Below, piece by piece: positions 8,395-16,661 of a DNA stretch of 20,666 nucleotides (position 1 is its first letter; each line of letters opens with the position of its first letter). Location of the stretch: positions 1 to 20,666 of the forward strand of contig JANRKT010000180.1 in NCBI GenBank assembly GCA_033763355.1. The letters are read 5' to 3'. Both the position numbers and the translations under genes were made by a program. Below the pieces are notes generated by a model. That model worked only from the letters and a program-made list of their open reading frames with translations. It was not told the DNA's origin and did no database searches. The stretch comes from JANRKT01 sp033763355 (GTDB lineage: Bacteria; Bacteroidota; Bacteroidia; Chitinophagales; Chitinophagaceae).

Positions 8395-9126
8395 TCATTT
8401 CACCACCAGCATCTCATCTTTATATAACGGCAATACATTCGCCCCGTCTGCTGTTAAACAATAACGGATGTCCTTTTCCAAACCAAAACCCATGAGGCGG
8501 TGGTAATGCGAGGCTTCGTTGATCTTCATGTAGCCAAACAAATCATGCCTCGCTTTCTGGTACATGTTCTTTGCTATGCGGGATGAATCACAGTTGATGG
8601 AGAAGGTATCTTCCACTGCCGATACAACAGCCCCCGCAAATAAAGTATCTTCTATGTTTACGCGGTCTTTCCATGCAGCGCAGCCCAGTATAACATTCTG
8701 TTTTTGTTTTAAAAGATAATCGCACACCGAAGAGAGGTTGGGAAACGAACCGGTAATAATGCCCTTTGCACCTTTATCAAGCGCCATGTGCAGCAAACGT
8801 GTGCCGTTGGTGGTGGTGAGGATCAGTTTTTTTCCGTCAATAAATTTTTTAGGGTATTCAAACGGGGAGTTGCCGTAGGTTAACCCTTCGGCAACTTTTC
8901 CATCTCTTTCACCTGCCATAATACCGCCGGTTTTTTTACCGAGTTCAATGCAATGGGCAACACTGTCAACCGGTATTACGCATTTTGCTCCATTGTACAA
9001 TGCGGTTGCAATGGTTGATGTGGCCCTCAGCACATCAATAATTACAACAATGCTGCTGCTTACATCATATACATTCAGCAGGGCGGGGGAGAGGCAGGTA
9101 TGTAGTGTGGGTTTAGCGCTGCGCAT
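8395..9126 (-). CDS. comB: 2-phosphosulfolactate phosphatase (ComB family)
   Basis: A 243-residue, probably Mg-dependent phosphatase that converts 2-phosphosulfolactate to sulfolactate in archaeal coenzyme M synthesis. Family motifs are present in order: VIIDVLRATSTI (28-39), GERDG (72-76), LTTTNGTRLL (103-112), GCAAWKDRVNIEDTLFAGAV (148-167), and a C-terminal LEKDIRYCL segment. The length is normal. Bacteria of this phylum do not make coenzyme M, and no ComA or ComC partner lies in the window, so the real substrate may be sulfolactate phosphate in sulfonate metabolism or another phospho-acid. The gene follows the SRPBCC gene by 15 bases in a cluster that starts with gcvT. The ATG at 9124-9126 is the only sensible start. 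Confidence 0.88.
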   Translation of the reverse strand: MRSAKPTLHTCLSPALLNVYDVSSSIVVIIDVLRATSTIATALYNGAKCVIPVDSVAHCIELGKKTGGIMAGERDGKVAEGLTYGNSPFEYPKKFIDGKKLILTTTNGTRLLHMALDKGAKGIITGSFPNLSSVCDYLLKQKQNVILGCAAWKDRVNIEDTLFAGAVVSAVEDTFSINCDSSRIAKNMYQKARHDLFGYMKINEASHYHRLMGFGLEKDIRYCLTADGANVLPLYKDEMLVVK

Positions 9127-9141
9127 AAACAGAGTACAAAA

Positions 9142-9615
9142 TTAACTCAGAACCGCCCTCCATTTTTCAGATTCTGCATATTGTTTGATCACTTCGTTTC
9201 TTTTTTGAATAAATTTCTGAAGATACTTTTTCAGGTAAAATTTACCAAGCAGTTTGCCGAACCAGTCTGTTGGGCCTTCAAAATCCAGCATGTCTATCAT
9301 AATGGTGCCGTTTTCAGCCTGCATAAAATGGTGTTCGTGGCGGAACCTGCGCAAGTCGCCGTTCACCTGTTCTTCAACAAATGAATCAGGCTTTTTCAGG
9401 TTGATGACTTTGGCTGTCATTATCCTTGTTTTGCCCAGGTGTTTGGCCCGGAAGGTAAGCGTATCACCAAGCCCTATAAGCGAAGATGCGGAGCCGGAAC
9501 TGAAATTGTGCCTGGTATGCTGAAGGGTTACTTTGTAAACGGTAATGTTCCTGCTCAGGTCAAATACCCGGTCAACCGGGGCCTGTATAAATGTGGTGAG
9601 GTGAATGCTGTTCAT
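9142..9615 (-). CDS. SRPBCC (START-like) family protein
   Basis: This 157-residue soluble protein opens with HLTTFIQAPVDRVFDLSRNI, the usual first strand and helix of the SRPBCC helix-grip fold. It has central beta-strands (GDTLTFRAKHLGKTRI, then EEQVNGDLRRFRHEHHF) and closes with the long amphipathic helix LKKYLQKFIQKRNEVIKQYA that lids the pocket. Proteins of this fold bind a hydrophobic ligand or act as small cyclases or stress proteins; the ligand cannot be told from the sequence. It lacks a signal peptide. It sits 26 bases after gcvT and 15 bases before comB, so the three are likely one transcript, but a shared pathway is not obvious. Confidence 0.82.
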   Translation of the reverse strand: MNSIHLTTFIQAPVDRVFDLSRNITVYKVTLQHTRHNFSSGSASSLIGLGDTLTFRAKHLGKTRIMTAKVINLKKPDSFVEEQVNGDLRRFRHEHHFMQAENGTIMIDMLDFEGPTDWFGKLLGKFYLKKYLQKFIQKRNEVIKQYAESEKWRAVLS

Positions 9616-9641
9616 AAAAGGTAAGAAAACCCGGATTTGTT

Positions 9642-10754
9642 TTATTGCTGTACAAAAGGGAGTTTAACCACTTTCGCCTTCAGCAATTTGTCCCTTATTT
9701 CAATAAATATTTCGCAGTCTGCCGCTGCATGTTCTGTTTGCACATATCCCATGCCAATTGCTTTTGAAAGGGTAGGGGATTGTGTGCCCGATGTAACACG
9801 GCCGGTTAAATTTCCTTCGGCATCTTTTATGCGATAATCGTGCCGGGGTATGCCCTTGTCAATCATTTCAAAACCCACCAGCTTTTTTTCAACCCCATTG
9901 GATTTTTGTTTTTCGAGGTACTCCTTTGCCGTGAATGGTTTTGTGAATTTGGTGATCCAACCAAGCCCGGCTTCCAGCGGGGTGCTGAAGTCATCAATGT
10001 CATTCCCATACAAACAATACCCCATTTCAAGGCGTAATGTATCCCTTGCACCAAGGCCGATGGGCTTTAATCCTTTTGAGCTTCCGGCTTCAAAAATGGC
10101 ATCCCATATTTTATTGGCCGCATCATCTTTGTTTTCAAAATATATTTCCACTCCGCCTGCACCGGTATAACCTGTGGCGCTGATCAAAACATTATCAACA
10201 CCGGCAAAACGGCCTTTTACAAATGTGTAATATTTCAGGTTGAGGATATCCATTTCGGTAAGCGGCTGTAAAATCTTTGTAGCATTGGGCCCCTGTATGG
10301 CCAGCAGGCAGGTTTTGTCTGAAATGTTATGCATCTCAGCATTATTGCTGTTGTGCCTGCTTATCCAGTTCCAGTCTTTTTCAATATTGGAAGCATTCAC
10401 CACCAGCATATATACTCCTGTCCCGCTTTTTGCGGGATTGTTTTCTTCAATACAATACACCAGCAGGTCGTCAACAATGCCGGCATTTTCATTGGTAAGG
10501 CAACTGTACTGTGCTTTGCCTGCAGTAAGTTTGGATGCGTCGTTGGTTGTAACCCGCTGAATAAGATCCAGTGCATGCCCCCCTTTCAAAATAAATTCAC
10601 CCATGTGGCTCACATCAAACACGCCTGCATTGTTGCGCACCGCATGGTGCTCATCGTTAATACCGGAATAACTGATGGGCATATTATATCCCGCAAACTC
10701 TGCCATCTTTGCTCCCAGTGCAATATGTTTTGAAGTAAAAGGCGTTGATTTCAT
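9642..10754 (-). CDS. gcvT: Aminomethyltransferase, T-protein of the glycine cleavage system
   Basis: A 370-residue protein that transfers the methylene group from the aminomethyl-lipoyl H-protein to tetrahydrofolate and frees ammonia. Motifs seen are NAGVFDVSHMGEF (42-54), AQYSCLTNENAGIVDDLLVY (81-100) with the invariant Asp pair D95-D96, LLAIQGPNA, GYTGAGGVEIYF, GLGARDTLRLEMGYCLYGND, PLEAGLGW and SGTQSPTLSKAIGMGYV. In the folate loop the frequent Glu of YTGE is Ala here (YTGAG). A longer frame exists from TTG 10817, but it would start above the promoter at 10784-10815, so the ATG at 10754 (MKSTPFTSKH) is chosen. The genes for P-, H- and L-proteins are not in this window. It heads a gcvT-SRPBCC-comB cluster. 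Confidence 0.95.
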   Translation of the reverse strand: MKSTPFTSKHIALGAKMAEFAGYNMPISYSGINDEHHAVRNNAGVFDVSHMGEFILKGGHALDLIQRVTTNDASKLTAGKAQYSCLTNENAGIVDDLLVYCIEENNPAKSGTGVYMLVVNASNIEKDWNWISRHNSNNAEMHNISDKTCLLAIQGPNATKILQPLTEMDILNLKYYTFVKGRFAGVDNVLISATGYTGAGGVEIYFENKDDAANKIWDAIFEAGSSKGLKPIGLGARDTLRLEMGYCLYGNDIDDFSTPLEAGLGWITKFTKPFTAKEYLEKQKSNGVEKKLVGFEMIDKGIPRHDYRIKDAEGNLTGRVTSGTQSPTLSKAIGMGYVQTEHAAADCEIFIEIRDKLLKAKVVKLPFVQQ

Positions 10755-10783
10755 AAAATGTCCGGGCTGTTTTTTAAACTGCA

Positions 10784-10815
10784 CAAAAATAAACTTTGCA
10801 GGTAAGGCTGCCAAC
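10784..10815 (-). promoter_or_regulatory. Bacteroidota-type promoter of gcvT cluster
   Basis: Read on the minus strand there is GTTG (complement of 10812-10815), exactly 20 bases, then TATTTTTG (complement of 10784-10791). This matches the -33 TTG / -7 TAnnTTTG pattern of the Bacteroidota primary sigma factor. Transcription would begin near 10777, about 20 bases before the gcvT ATG. No riboswitch-like leader fits in this space. Confidence 0.65.
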
Positions 10816-10896
10816 AATAATTCGGTACTTTGACAGAAGCCAAAATTTAAGATTGCGGTCAGGAGGATTTACTTTTGAATTTTGACTTTGGAATTT

Positions 10897-11964
10897 TTAT
10901 TTCTCTATCACAATTACCGCATACTCCCCCAGCAATCCCATCTTTTCAGGATATTTTTCTTCCAGTTTCCAGATGTAGCGGATGAGTTTTTTCCCAAAAA
11001 ACTTTTCGTACAGGTATAACCGTGAAAAATAAATGTTAATGCTGCGCCACACATATATATTCATCTTCTTCCCGGGGTTATTCCTGTAAAACCATCCGGG
11101 GCTATGAGAAAAAAAGTACAGCGTATTTTTTTTAAACCACCGGGCATACAACTTTCCTGCAAAATGTCTTGCTATGCGGTATAGCTGCACAGGGCCGAGG
11201 GCTATATTCATGAACCAGGAATGATAAAACCAGTCGTAAACAATGGCTGTTCTGCATCCGGGCTTTGCAATGCGTATTAATTCGCTCAAAGCTTTTTGCT
11301 GCAGGTTTTTTTGAACATGGAATAATGCGTGCTGGCATATAACGGCATCAGCAACATTATCCTTAACGGGCAGTTGCGCCATGTCGCCGCAAACAAATAT
11401 TCCTTTCCGGCCGTGCAATGCAAGATTTTTCTGCGCCTGCAGCAGGGCAGATACTGATGAATCAACACATATCCTTGTTTCAAAACCATTGGCCAGCTCA
11501 ACGTACTCTTTAAAAGCAACGGGGCCACTGGCCACATCAATAAAATATTTTCCCGTAGTAAGCAGGTAACGGCCGGCATTGGCAAACCCGTGTTGCGTAT
11601 AAGGCAAAAGAAAAGAGCGGAAATCAACAAACTTGTCTGCATCAGCATATACCTGCTGACCGCCGGCATCATAGTAGTTTATATTGTTATAGTAATTGAA
11701 AACCCTTTCCCTGTCAAATTCCATTTTGCCCGGAGCAGAGGAGGTTTCTTTTAAAGGAACAGCTTGAGAAGGAAGAAGGTGCAGTATGTTTTGAACAATG
11801 GGATAAAAATAAGTGGCTGAACTGTTAACCAATCCTTTTTCAAAAAAAACTTTCCCGGCTTTTGTTTTTTTATTTACTTCATCCAGCAATTCTGTACCTG
11901 CTATATACAGGTCTTCTTTTGTAATAGGGCAGTAAAAAATAGTATAATCTTCCTGTGGTTCCAA
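10897..11964 (-). CDS. Trm112-like domain fused to class I SAM-dependent methyltransferase
   Basis: A 355-residue protein of two parts. Residues 8-66 resemble a Trm112/YcaR-type module (FYCPITKEDL, then GLVNSSATYFYPIVQNILHL, i.e. the L-x-N-x-x-x-x-Y-PIV-xxI-xxLLP pattern), but only the first Cys of the usual zinc set is kept. Residues 138-240 are a Rossmann methyltransferase: motif I FIDVASGPVAF (141-151), acidic D168 after strand 2, CGDMAQLPVKDN (192-203), AVICQHALFHV and a following GCRTAIVYDW strand. The C-terminal 100 residues are aromatic and basic (WFKKNTLYFFSHSPGWFYRN) and may touch a membrane. The substrate is unknown; lipid, quinone or small-molecule methylation are all possible. The start is TTG (complement at 11962-11964), because an in-frame stop lies 18 bases further upstream and the first internal Met is at residue 81. 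Confidence 0.75.
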   Translation of the reverse strand: MEPQEDYTIFYCPITKEDLYIAGTELLDEVNKKTKAGKVFFEKGLVNSSATYFYPIVQNILHLLPSQAVPLKETSSAPGKMEFDRERVFNYYNNINYYDAGGQQVYADADKFVDFRSFLLPYTQHGFANAGRYLLTTGKYFIDVASGPVAFKEYVELANGFETRICVDSSVSALLQAQKNLALHGRKGIFVCGDMAQLPVKDNVADAVICQHALFHVQKNLQQKALSELIRIAKPGCRTAIVYDWFYHSWFMNIALGPVQLYRIARHFAGKLYARWFKKNTLYFFSHSPGWFYRNNPGKKMNIYVWRSINIYFSRLYLYEKFFGKKLIRYIWKLEEKYPEKMGLLGEYAVIVIEK

Positions 11965-12008
11965 TGCTGAATAAATATTGTATCACATTAAAGGTTAAAA
12001 TGCTTTTA

Positions 12009-13007
12009 CTAATCCATCTTTAAAACAATTTTGCCGAACTGTTCTGCATTGGCCATACGTTGCATGGCCAGTTCGGCATCATTCAGATCAAACACTTTGT
12101 CAATAACAGGTTTGATTTTCTTTTCATTTACAAAATCAACCATGTTACTGAAGTCTTCCGCTGAGCCCATTGTTGACCCGAGAACACTTAACTGTTTCCA
12201 GAAAATGCGCCGCATGTTGAGTTTGGGAACATCGCCCTGCGTGGCGCCGTAATTAACTATTCTGCCGCCAGGTTTGGCAAGTTCAGGCAATTGCAAAAAC
12301 CCCTCTCCTGCCGCACCATCCACAATTACATCAAACCCGTCTGTTGTTTCCTGAAGTTGTTTTACCCAATCAGCGGTTTTGTAATTTACTCCTTTGCCTG
12401 CGCCAAGGGTTATCGCTTTGTCAATCTTGTTATCCGAACCGGAGGTAACATAAACTTCCGCTCCCGCAGCAATTGCAAATTGTAAAACAAACAATGCCAC
12501 CCCTCCTCCGATACCGGTGACCAAAACCCTTTCATCTTTCTGTAAATGCGCCCTTGTAAACAATGCCCGGTAAGCGGTAAGCCCTGCAAGCGGTAATGCA
12601 GCGGCTTCAGTAAAAGAAAGATGAGTTGGCTTGGGATAAATATATTCTGCCCCCACTTTTACATATTCGGCAAAAGTTCCGTTTTCGGGCAGTCCGAGTA
12701 TCATAAAAGATTTTTGCTGGGCCTTTGTATCATTGCCCCAGTTTAAAGAAGGGTTAATGATTACTTCTTTTCCTGTCCATTTTTGATTTACTGCGGTTCC
12801 GCAAGCCTCCACAATACCCGTACCGTCTGAGCCTAAAATAACAGGTAGTTTTATTCCCGCATACAACCCTTTTTGTACCCATACGTCCCTGTGGTTAAGC
12901 GCTGCTGCTTTGAGTTTGACCAGCACCTCATTTTCTGCAATAACAGGGTTATCGGTTTTTATAACCCGGAGCGGTTCTTTGATGTTGTACAATATTGCTG
13001 CTTTCAT
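12009..13007 (-). CDS. Zinc-independent medium-chain dehydrogenase/reductase (quinone oxidoreductase-like)
   Basis: A 332-residue NAD(P)H-dependent oxidoreductase of the MDR superfamily. The N-terminal GroES-like part shows ALNHRDVWVQKGLY (37-50) and LPVILGSDGTGIV (54-66). The cofactor fold shows VLVTGIGGGVALFVLQFA (161-178) with the glycine-rich turn at 165-170, and a later GGRIVNYGATQG. The catalytic zinc ligands of true alcohol dehydrogenases are absent: the Cys expected near residue 41 is Asp in HRD, and the His of GHE is Ser in GSD. It is therefore more likely to reduce quinones or activated double bonds than to oxidise alcohols. The ATG at 13005-13007 (MKAAILYN) is taken over a TTG 18 bases upstream. 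The methyltransferase gene follows 44 bases downstream. Confidence 0.88.
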   Translation of the reverse strand: MKAAILYNIKEPLRVIKTDNPVIAENEVLVKLKAAALNHRDVWVQKGLYAGIKLPVILGSDGTGIVEACGTAVNQKWTGKEVIINPSLNWGNDTKAQQKSFMILGLPENGTFAEYVKVGAEYIYPKPTHLSFTEAAALPLAGLTAYRALFTRAHLQKDERVLVTGIGGGVALFVLQFAIAAGAEVYVTSGSDNKIDKAITLGAGKGVNYKTADWVKQLQETTDGFDVIVDGAAGEGFLQLPELAKPGGRIVNYGATQGDVPKLNMRRIFWKQLSVLGSTMGSAEDFSNMVDFVNEKKIKPVIDKVFDLNDAELAMQRMANAEQFGKIVLKMD

Positions 13008-13053
13008 AATTGCGCTGCTGCGCAAAGATGAATGAAATGCGGCAAAAGAAAGA

Positions 13054-13392
13054 TCAGGAAAGCGTGATATTTTCTGAAAATGGCGCTACAGATTTAACTG
13101 AGCGGTTTTCTTTATCAATTACAAAAATATAGCGGAGCTGTAGTTGTTTCCTGGCGAATATCCTACTCTGCGGCGCAGTTATAATTCCCATGGTTCCGGT
13201 ATAGCCATCCATTTCAATGACGACGCTTGCATTTTTTTTATGCTGATTGCTGATGCGCTTCACTTCTTCCTGTAGCAACCTGCATTCCGGCATCAGCATG
13301 ATTTTTTGTTTCATCTGCCTGCTGATAATGTATCCCTGTATCCTTTCAGCCATTAAGGCAATTATCAATATCACAACCAATAGCAACAACAT
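13054..13392 (-). CDS. Small single-TM protein of unknown function
   Basis: A 112-residue protein not recognised as any family. The first 14 residues (MLLLLVVILIIALM) are a hydrophobic helix that could be an uncleaved anchor. It is followed by a basic helix (ISRQMKQK), a likely coiled segment LLQEEVKRISNQHKK (39-53), and a beta-rich C-terminal half with a run VVIEMDGYTGTMGII. The predicted arrangement is an inner-membrane anchor with a small soluble domain. It lies between the NTF2-like gene (82 bases away) and the dehydrogenase gene (46 bases away), all in one direction. The codon pattern looks coding and no competing ORF covers it, so I take it as real. Confidence 0.6.
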   Translation of the reverse strand: MLLLLVVILIIALMAERIQGYIISRQMKQKIMLMPECRLLQEEVKRISNQHKKNASVVIEMDGYTGTMGIITAPQSRIFARKQLQLRYIFVIDKENRSVKSVAPFSENITLS

Positions 13393-13474
13393 AACTCATC
13401 TTTTATACTGTTCATCATTTAATGCTATGCAATTTATTCAGCGGGTACAAAACCATTTGTCGGCTGTTTTTCTT

Positions 13475-13957
13475 TTAATGCCCGTAACTCACCACACGTG
13501 AAATTTTCCATTCACCATTTTTTTTCTGCCAGATCTGTACAAACTTAAAAGTGCCGCAATCCTGTTTGCCGTTTTCTGTATGGCAAAAACGATGTTGCCC
13601 TATCTGTATAGCGCCATAGTCTTTTACCGGGTAAACTTCAAGGCTGCCTTCAACCAGGTCCCTTCTCAGGTCAGTGTTTCCTGATGCAGTTCTTGTCATA
13701 AAATCAATCGTGTGTTTATAACCTGTAAGTCCACCTAAGTCGTGATAAAACTCCAGATCATCTGTAAAAAAACTTTTAAATTTCTCTACATCACGTTTGT
13801 TAAAGGCATTGAAGAGAACGCTGTCCATATGTGCAATTTCCCTGTACAAATCCCGCTGGTCAGCAGCTTTGTTTTGAGAAGATTGACCCCGCATTAAACC
13901 AGGGCACAACAACATCAAGGCAACAAAGGCGACTGATATCGTTTCTTTAATCCTCAT
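13475..13957 (-). CDS. Exported NTF2-like (DUF4440/SnoaL-type) protein
   Basis: A 160-residue protein with a signal peptide (MRIKETISVAFVALMLLC, then GLMRGQSS) and a cone-shaped NTF2-like domain over residues 35-159. Recognisable pieces are LYREIAHMDSVLFNAFNKRD (first helices), FKSFFTDDLEFYHDLGGLTG (64-79), and the closing strands FKFVQIWQKKNGEWKISRVV (137-156). Such periplasmic NTF2-like proteins bind small ligands or act as isomerase-like enzymes; no specific substrate can be named. A longer frame begins at TTG 14035, but that extension runs through the hairpin terminator of the upstream pspC gene at 13991-14017, so the ATG at 13957 is preferred. Cys125 and Cys134 are close enough to form a disulfide in the periplasm. 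Confidence 0.8.
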   Translation of the reverse strand: MRIKETISVAFVALMLLCPGLMRGQSSQNKAADQRDLYREIAHMDSVLFNAFNKRDVEKFKSFFTDDLEFYHDLGGLTGYKHTIDFMTRTASGNTDLRRDLVEGSLEVYPVKDYGAIQIGQHRFCHTENGKQDCGTFKFVQIWQKKNGEWKISRVVSYGH

Positions 13958-13990
13958 ATCATTACTGTTACATTCTTTGTTTTCAATAAA

Positions 13991-14017
13991 GGGCTCCTTC
14001 ATTTCCGTCCGGAGCCC
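13991..14017 (-). terminator. Hairpin terminator of padR-pspC operon
   Basis: On the minus strand a perfect 7-bp stem GGGCTCC / GGAGCCC closes a 13-base loop and is followed by TTTATTG. It lies 50 bases after the PspC stop codon. The T-tract is short, so termination may be incomplete. Confidence 0.7.
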
Positions 14018-14067
14018 TTCTTGTTTCAACTTCAACCTGTCTATTGAAACGCTCTTTATTTAATCGT

Positions 14068-16248
14068 TCAGTTCATCTTCAGCTTCAATACATCAAAAAC
14101 AGAGATCATGGACTGGCGGCGTACAATGGTTTCTGACCCCTCTTTGTTTGTTTCATCGCCTGCTTCTGCTGTTTCTTTTTCTGTGTTTTTCCTGGAAGCT
14201 TCCGCATTAATTTTAATGTTCACGCTGGTGTCTTTGTTCTTTATCTTAATATCAATGGTATCGCCTTTCTTATACCTGTATTCCCCGCCTTTTTTTTCAG
14301 TGTCATCATTGTTTTCTTCATCCTTATCTTTTTTATCCACTCTTTCAAGCCCGTTTTCAGTCATTACATACCAAACATCACGTTCCCACCAGTAGCTGTT
14401 ATCCCAGTCATCATCTATCTGTATGTTAATGCCCCTTCTGTAATTGGCGTTTACGGTAAACCAGCTATACCAGTCTGTACTGCGGTCTACTTTTATCATC
14501 TTGCCTACAGGTACTTCGACTACAACAAGCACCTGCTGGTTACGGAATTTGCTTTCTCTCGATATCGGAAAGCCTTTGGGCAGATACAGCACACTGTCTT
14601 TTTGTGTAATAGGGAAAGAAATTTTACCTGCAGTTTCTTCGCCTGCAACAGGCGATGTGCCCCTTGCAAATTTCAGGTTGGTAACATGGTAACTGCTGTC
14701 GTTGCTTTTTACCACCTTAATTCTTACTGTATTCAGCAACATGCTGTCTTCATTGGCTGAAAGAAAGGGGAAATCATCATCGTCATCAAACCAGGTAGTG
14801 CTGTAGTATTTGCCCTGTACTTCTGCAACATCAACAATCATCCTGTTTTTGGAGGGCTGAACAACAGTAACATCTTCCTTTACCGTACCAAGTCTTTTAA
14901 AATTCCTTGTAATCATGCTCGCCAGTAAAATCACACATACCCATCCTATCGTCCACAAACTGCCGAAAGTATAACCGAGATAATTATTTTTTGATTTAAT
15001 GCCTGCAATCCTTCTGATGAGCCATATAACAGCTGCAATAATCGGTACACCGAGAAAGAGTAACAATGTGCCCCACGCCAGCAAGCTTTGCCAGAAACCT
15101 TCCAGTAAAAATTCTTTAAGAGGGAAGATGCCAACGCCTGCAAAAATCATGGCCATTAATGCTACAAACAAAGCAAATACCACAACGCCCGCTACAAAAA
15201 GAAAGAATGCTTTAAACAATACGCCAATCGCATTACCCAAACCACTGCCCGCAGATTTGGCTGCCGGGCCAACCTGTGTTGCAAATGCCTGACCTCTTTC
15301 TTTTACTTCTTCGCCCCATTTTTCTACTTTGTCTTTAATTTCTGCAGCTGTTTTTTCAGCACGGCCTTTTCCACTCTGCAGTTCTTCCTGCACGGTATGT
15401 TTAATACTTTCCAGGTCAACTTTTTCACCACGCATTTCCAGTTTTTCTGATGCTGTTGAAGCAAAAGGAACCACTATCCACAAAATGACATAAGTTATAA
15501 ATAAAGTGCCGCCAAAACCGCCGAATACAACACCGGGGAAAGGATCAAAGTCCCAATCGCCAAATGAGTTACGGAAAACGGCATTGAGGATGCCTGTAAT
15601 TAAGGGAAGGGAAAATATCAGCCTGGGTATCCATACCCCTATATTAAAATAACTGGCAATACCGCTGCACACACCAGCAATTACCTTACCATCGGGGTTG
15701 CGGTACAATCTTCTGCGTATGGTCTGTTCTACTGACCTTGAAGGAAGGATTATCCATAAAATAATATAGAGCAAAAAGCCTGCACCAAAACCACCGAATG
15801 TAATAAGCGCAAACAATATCCTTACTATGGTGGGGTCAATACGCAGGTAATTGGCAAGGCCGCTGCACACACCGCCTAATATTTTATCCTTGTCGTTCCT
15901 GTATAATGAGCCGCGGGGTTCATCTGTTTTTGCGCCCGTGCTTTGCTGCTGGTATGCTGTGCCTGCTGCTGAAGTTTCTGCGCCCATACCGTCAAAATCT
16001 TCAGGACGGCCGATGCCTGCAATTACAGCGTTTACTTCTGTTTCTGTTATGCAGGTAGCGCCTTTTTTCAGGTTCTCTGAAAACAGTTCTGCTATCCTGT
16101 TTTCAATATCACTGATGATCTCATCCCTTCCTTCTTCTTTGGCAAAATACCGGCGCAGACTATCGGTGTACTGTTTCAGTACATCATAAGCAGGCTCCTC
16201 TATCGGTATCACCCTACCCTGAAAATTTATATTGATTACCTTTTTCAT
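14068..16248 (-). CDS. Twin-PspC-domain membrane protein
   Basis: A 726-residue protein of the Bacteroidota PspC type. Residues 1-88 are a cytosolic head (MKKVININFQGRVIPIEEPA, YDVLKQYTDSLRRYF, then EIISDIENRIAELF and a GRPEDF end). Two tandem PspC domains follow: LYRNDKDKILGGVCSGLANY with a hydrophobic pair to LPS (115-170), and LYRNPDGKVIAGVCSGIASY through ILWIVVPFA (181-263). A helical, charged linker (about 270-330) leads to four more hydrophobic segments (about 345-470). The last 250 residues are beta-rich and very charged, with KKDKDEENNDDTEKKGG near residue 640. PspC proteins take part in envelope-stress sensing; in this phylum they pair with a PadR-type regulator, as here, 14 bases upstream. 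Its exact signal is not known. Confidence 0.88.
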   Translation of the reverse strand: MKKVININFQGRVIPIEEPAYDVLKQYTDSLRRYFAKEEGRDEIISDIENRIAELFSENLKKGATCITETEVNAVIAGIGRPEDFDGMGAETSAAGTAYQQQSTGAKTDEPRGSLYRNDKDKILGGVCSGLANYLRIDPTIVRILFALITFGGFGAGFLLYIILWIILPSRSVEQTIRRRLYRNPDGKVIAGVCSGIASYFNIGVWIPRLIFSLPLITGILNAVFRNSFGDWDFDPFPGVVFGGFGGTLFITYVILWIVVPFASTASEKLEMRGEKVDLESIKHTVQEELQSGKGRAEKTAAEIKDKVEKWGEEVKERGQAFATQVGPAAKSAGSGLGNAIGVLFKAFFLFVAGVVVFALFVALMAMIFAGVGIFPLKEFLLEGFWQSLLAWGTLLLFLGVPIIAAVIWLIRRIAGIKSKNNYLGYTFGSLWTIGWVCVILLASMITRNFKRLGTVKEDVTVVQPSKNRMIVDVAEVQGKYYSTTWFDDDDDFPFLSANEDSMLLNTVRIKVVKSNDSSYHVTNLKFARGTSPVAGEETAGKISFPITQKDSVLYLPKGFPISRESKFRNQQVLVVVEVPVGKMIKVDRSTDWYSWFTVNANYRRGINIQIDDDWDNSYWWERDVWYVMTENGLERVDKKDKDEENNDDTEKKGGEYRYKKGDTIDIKIKNKDTSVNIKINAEASRKNTEKETAEAGDETNKEGSETIVRRQSMISVFDVLKLKMN

Positions 16249-16262
16249 TGTCTGTTCAGTTT

Positions 16263-16628
16263 TTATTGGTTGAAGTTGTTTGTAGTATTGACAGTTGAAT
16301 GTCCGTTCTGGGTAATGGATTGCACCGCATTGGCAAGTTCCTGCCAGGTGGCTTCAAGCTCTTTGTAAAACTCTGCGCCTTTATCTGTGAGTGAAAAATA
16401 CTTGCGGGGTGGCCCGCTGCTGCTTTCAACCCAGCGGTAGGTGAGCAGTTCAGAATTTTTTAACCTGGTGAGAAGGGGATATAAAGTACCCTCCAGTATA
16501 TGCAGGTTGGCTTTCTTCATCTCTTCAATAATATCACTCGGATAAGCCTCACCCCGCTTAATAATAGAGAGTATGCAAAACTCCAGCACGCCTTTCCGCA
16601 TCTGGCTCTGGGTATTCTCAATGTTCAT
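16263..16628 (-). CDS. PadR-family transcriptional regulator
   Basis: A 121-residue winged-helix protein. The N-terminal helix (MRKGVLEFCILSIIKRGEAY, 10-29) and the recognition helix region HILEGTLYPLLTRLKNSELL (43-62) with the wing YRWVESSSGPPRKYFSLTDKG (64-84) are the standard PadR pattern. The C-terminal helix (EFYKELEATWQELANAVQSI) is short, as in PadR-s1 type dimers. It probably represses its own operon with the PspC gene and releases on a ligand or signal from the envelope. An inverted repeat overlapping the -33 element of its promoter (16791-16809) is the likely operator. The tail NTTNNFNQ is unstructured. Confidence 0.92.
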   Translation of the reverse strand: MNIENTQSQMRKGVLEFCILSIIKRGEAYPSDIIEEMKKANLHILEGTLYPLLTRLKNSELLTYRWVESSSGPPRKYFSLTDKGAEFYKELEATWQELANAVQSITQNGHSTVNTTNNFNQ

Positions 16629-16661
16629 ACTTAAGAAATTTATTTGAGTTTCTGAATCGCC

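Noticed and set aside
10755..10817. 21-residue N-terminal extension of GcvT from TTG
   Set aside because: The family begins near MKSTPFTSKH, and the extension overlaps the likely promoter.
13008..13025. Six-residue extension of the dehydrogenase from TTG
   Set aside because: MKAAILYN is the usual family start and has an ATG.
13958..14035. N-terminal extension of the NTF2-like protein
   Set aside because: It would place the start before a terminator hairpin and hide a normal signal peptide.
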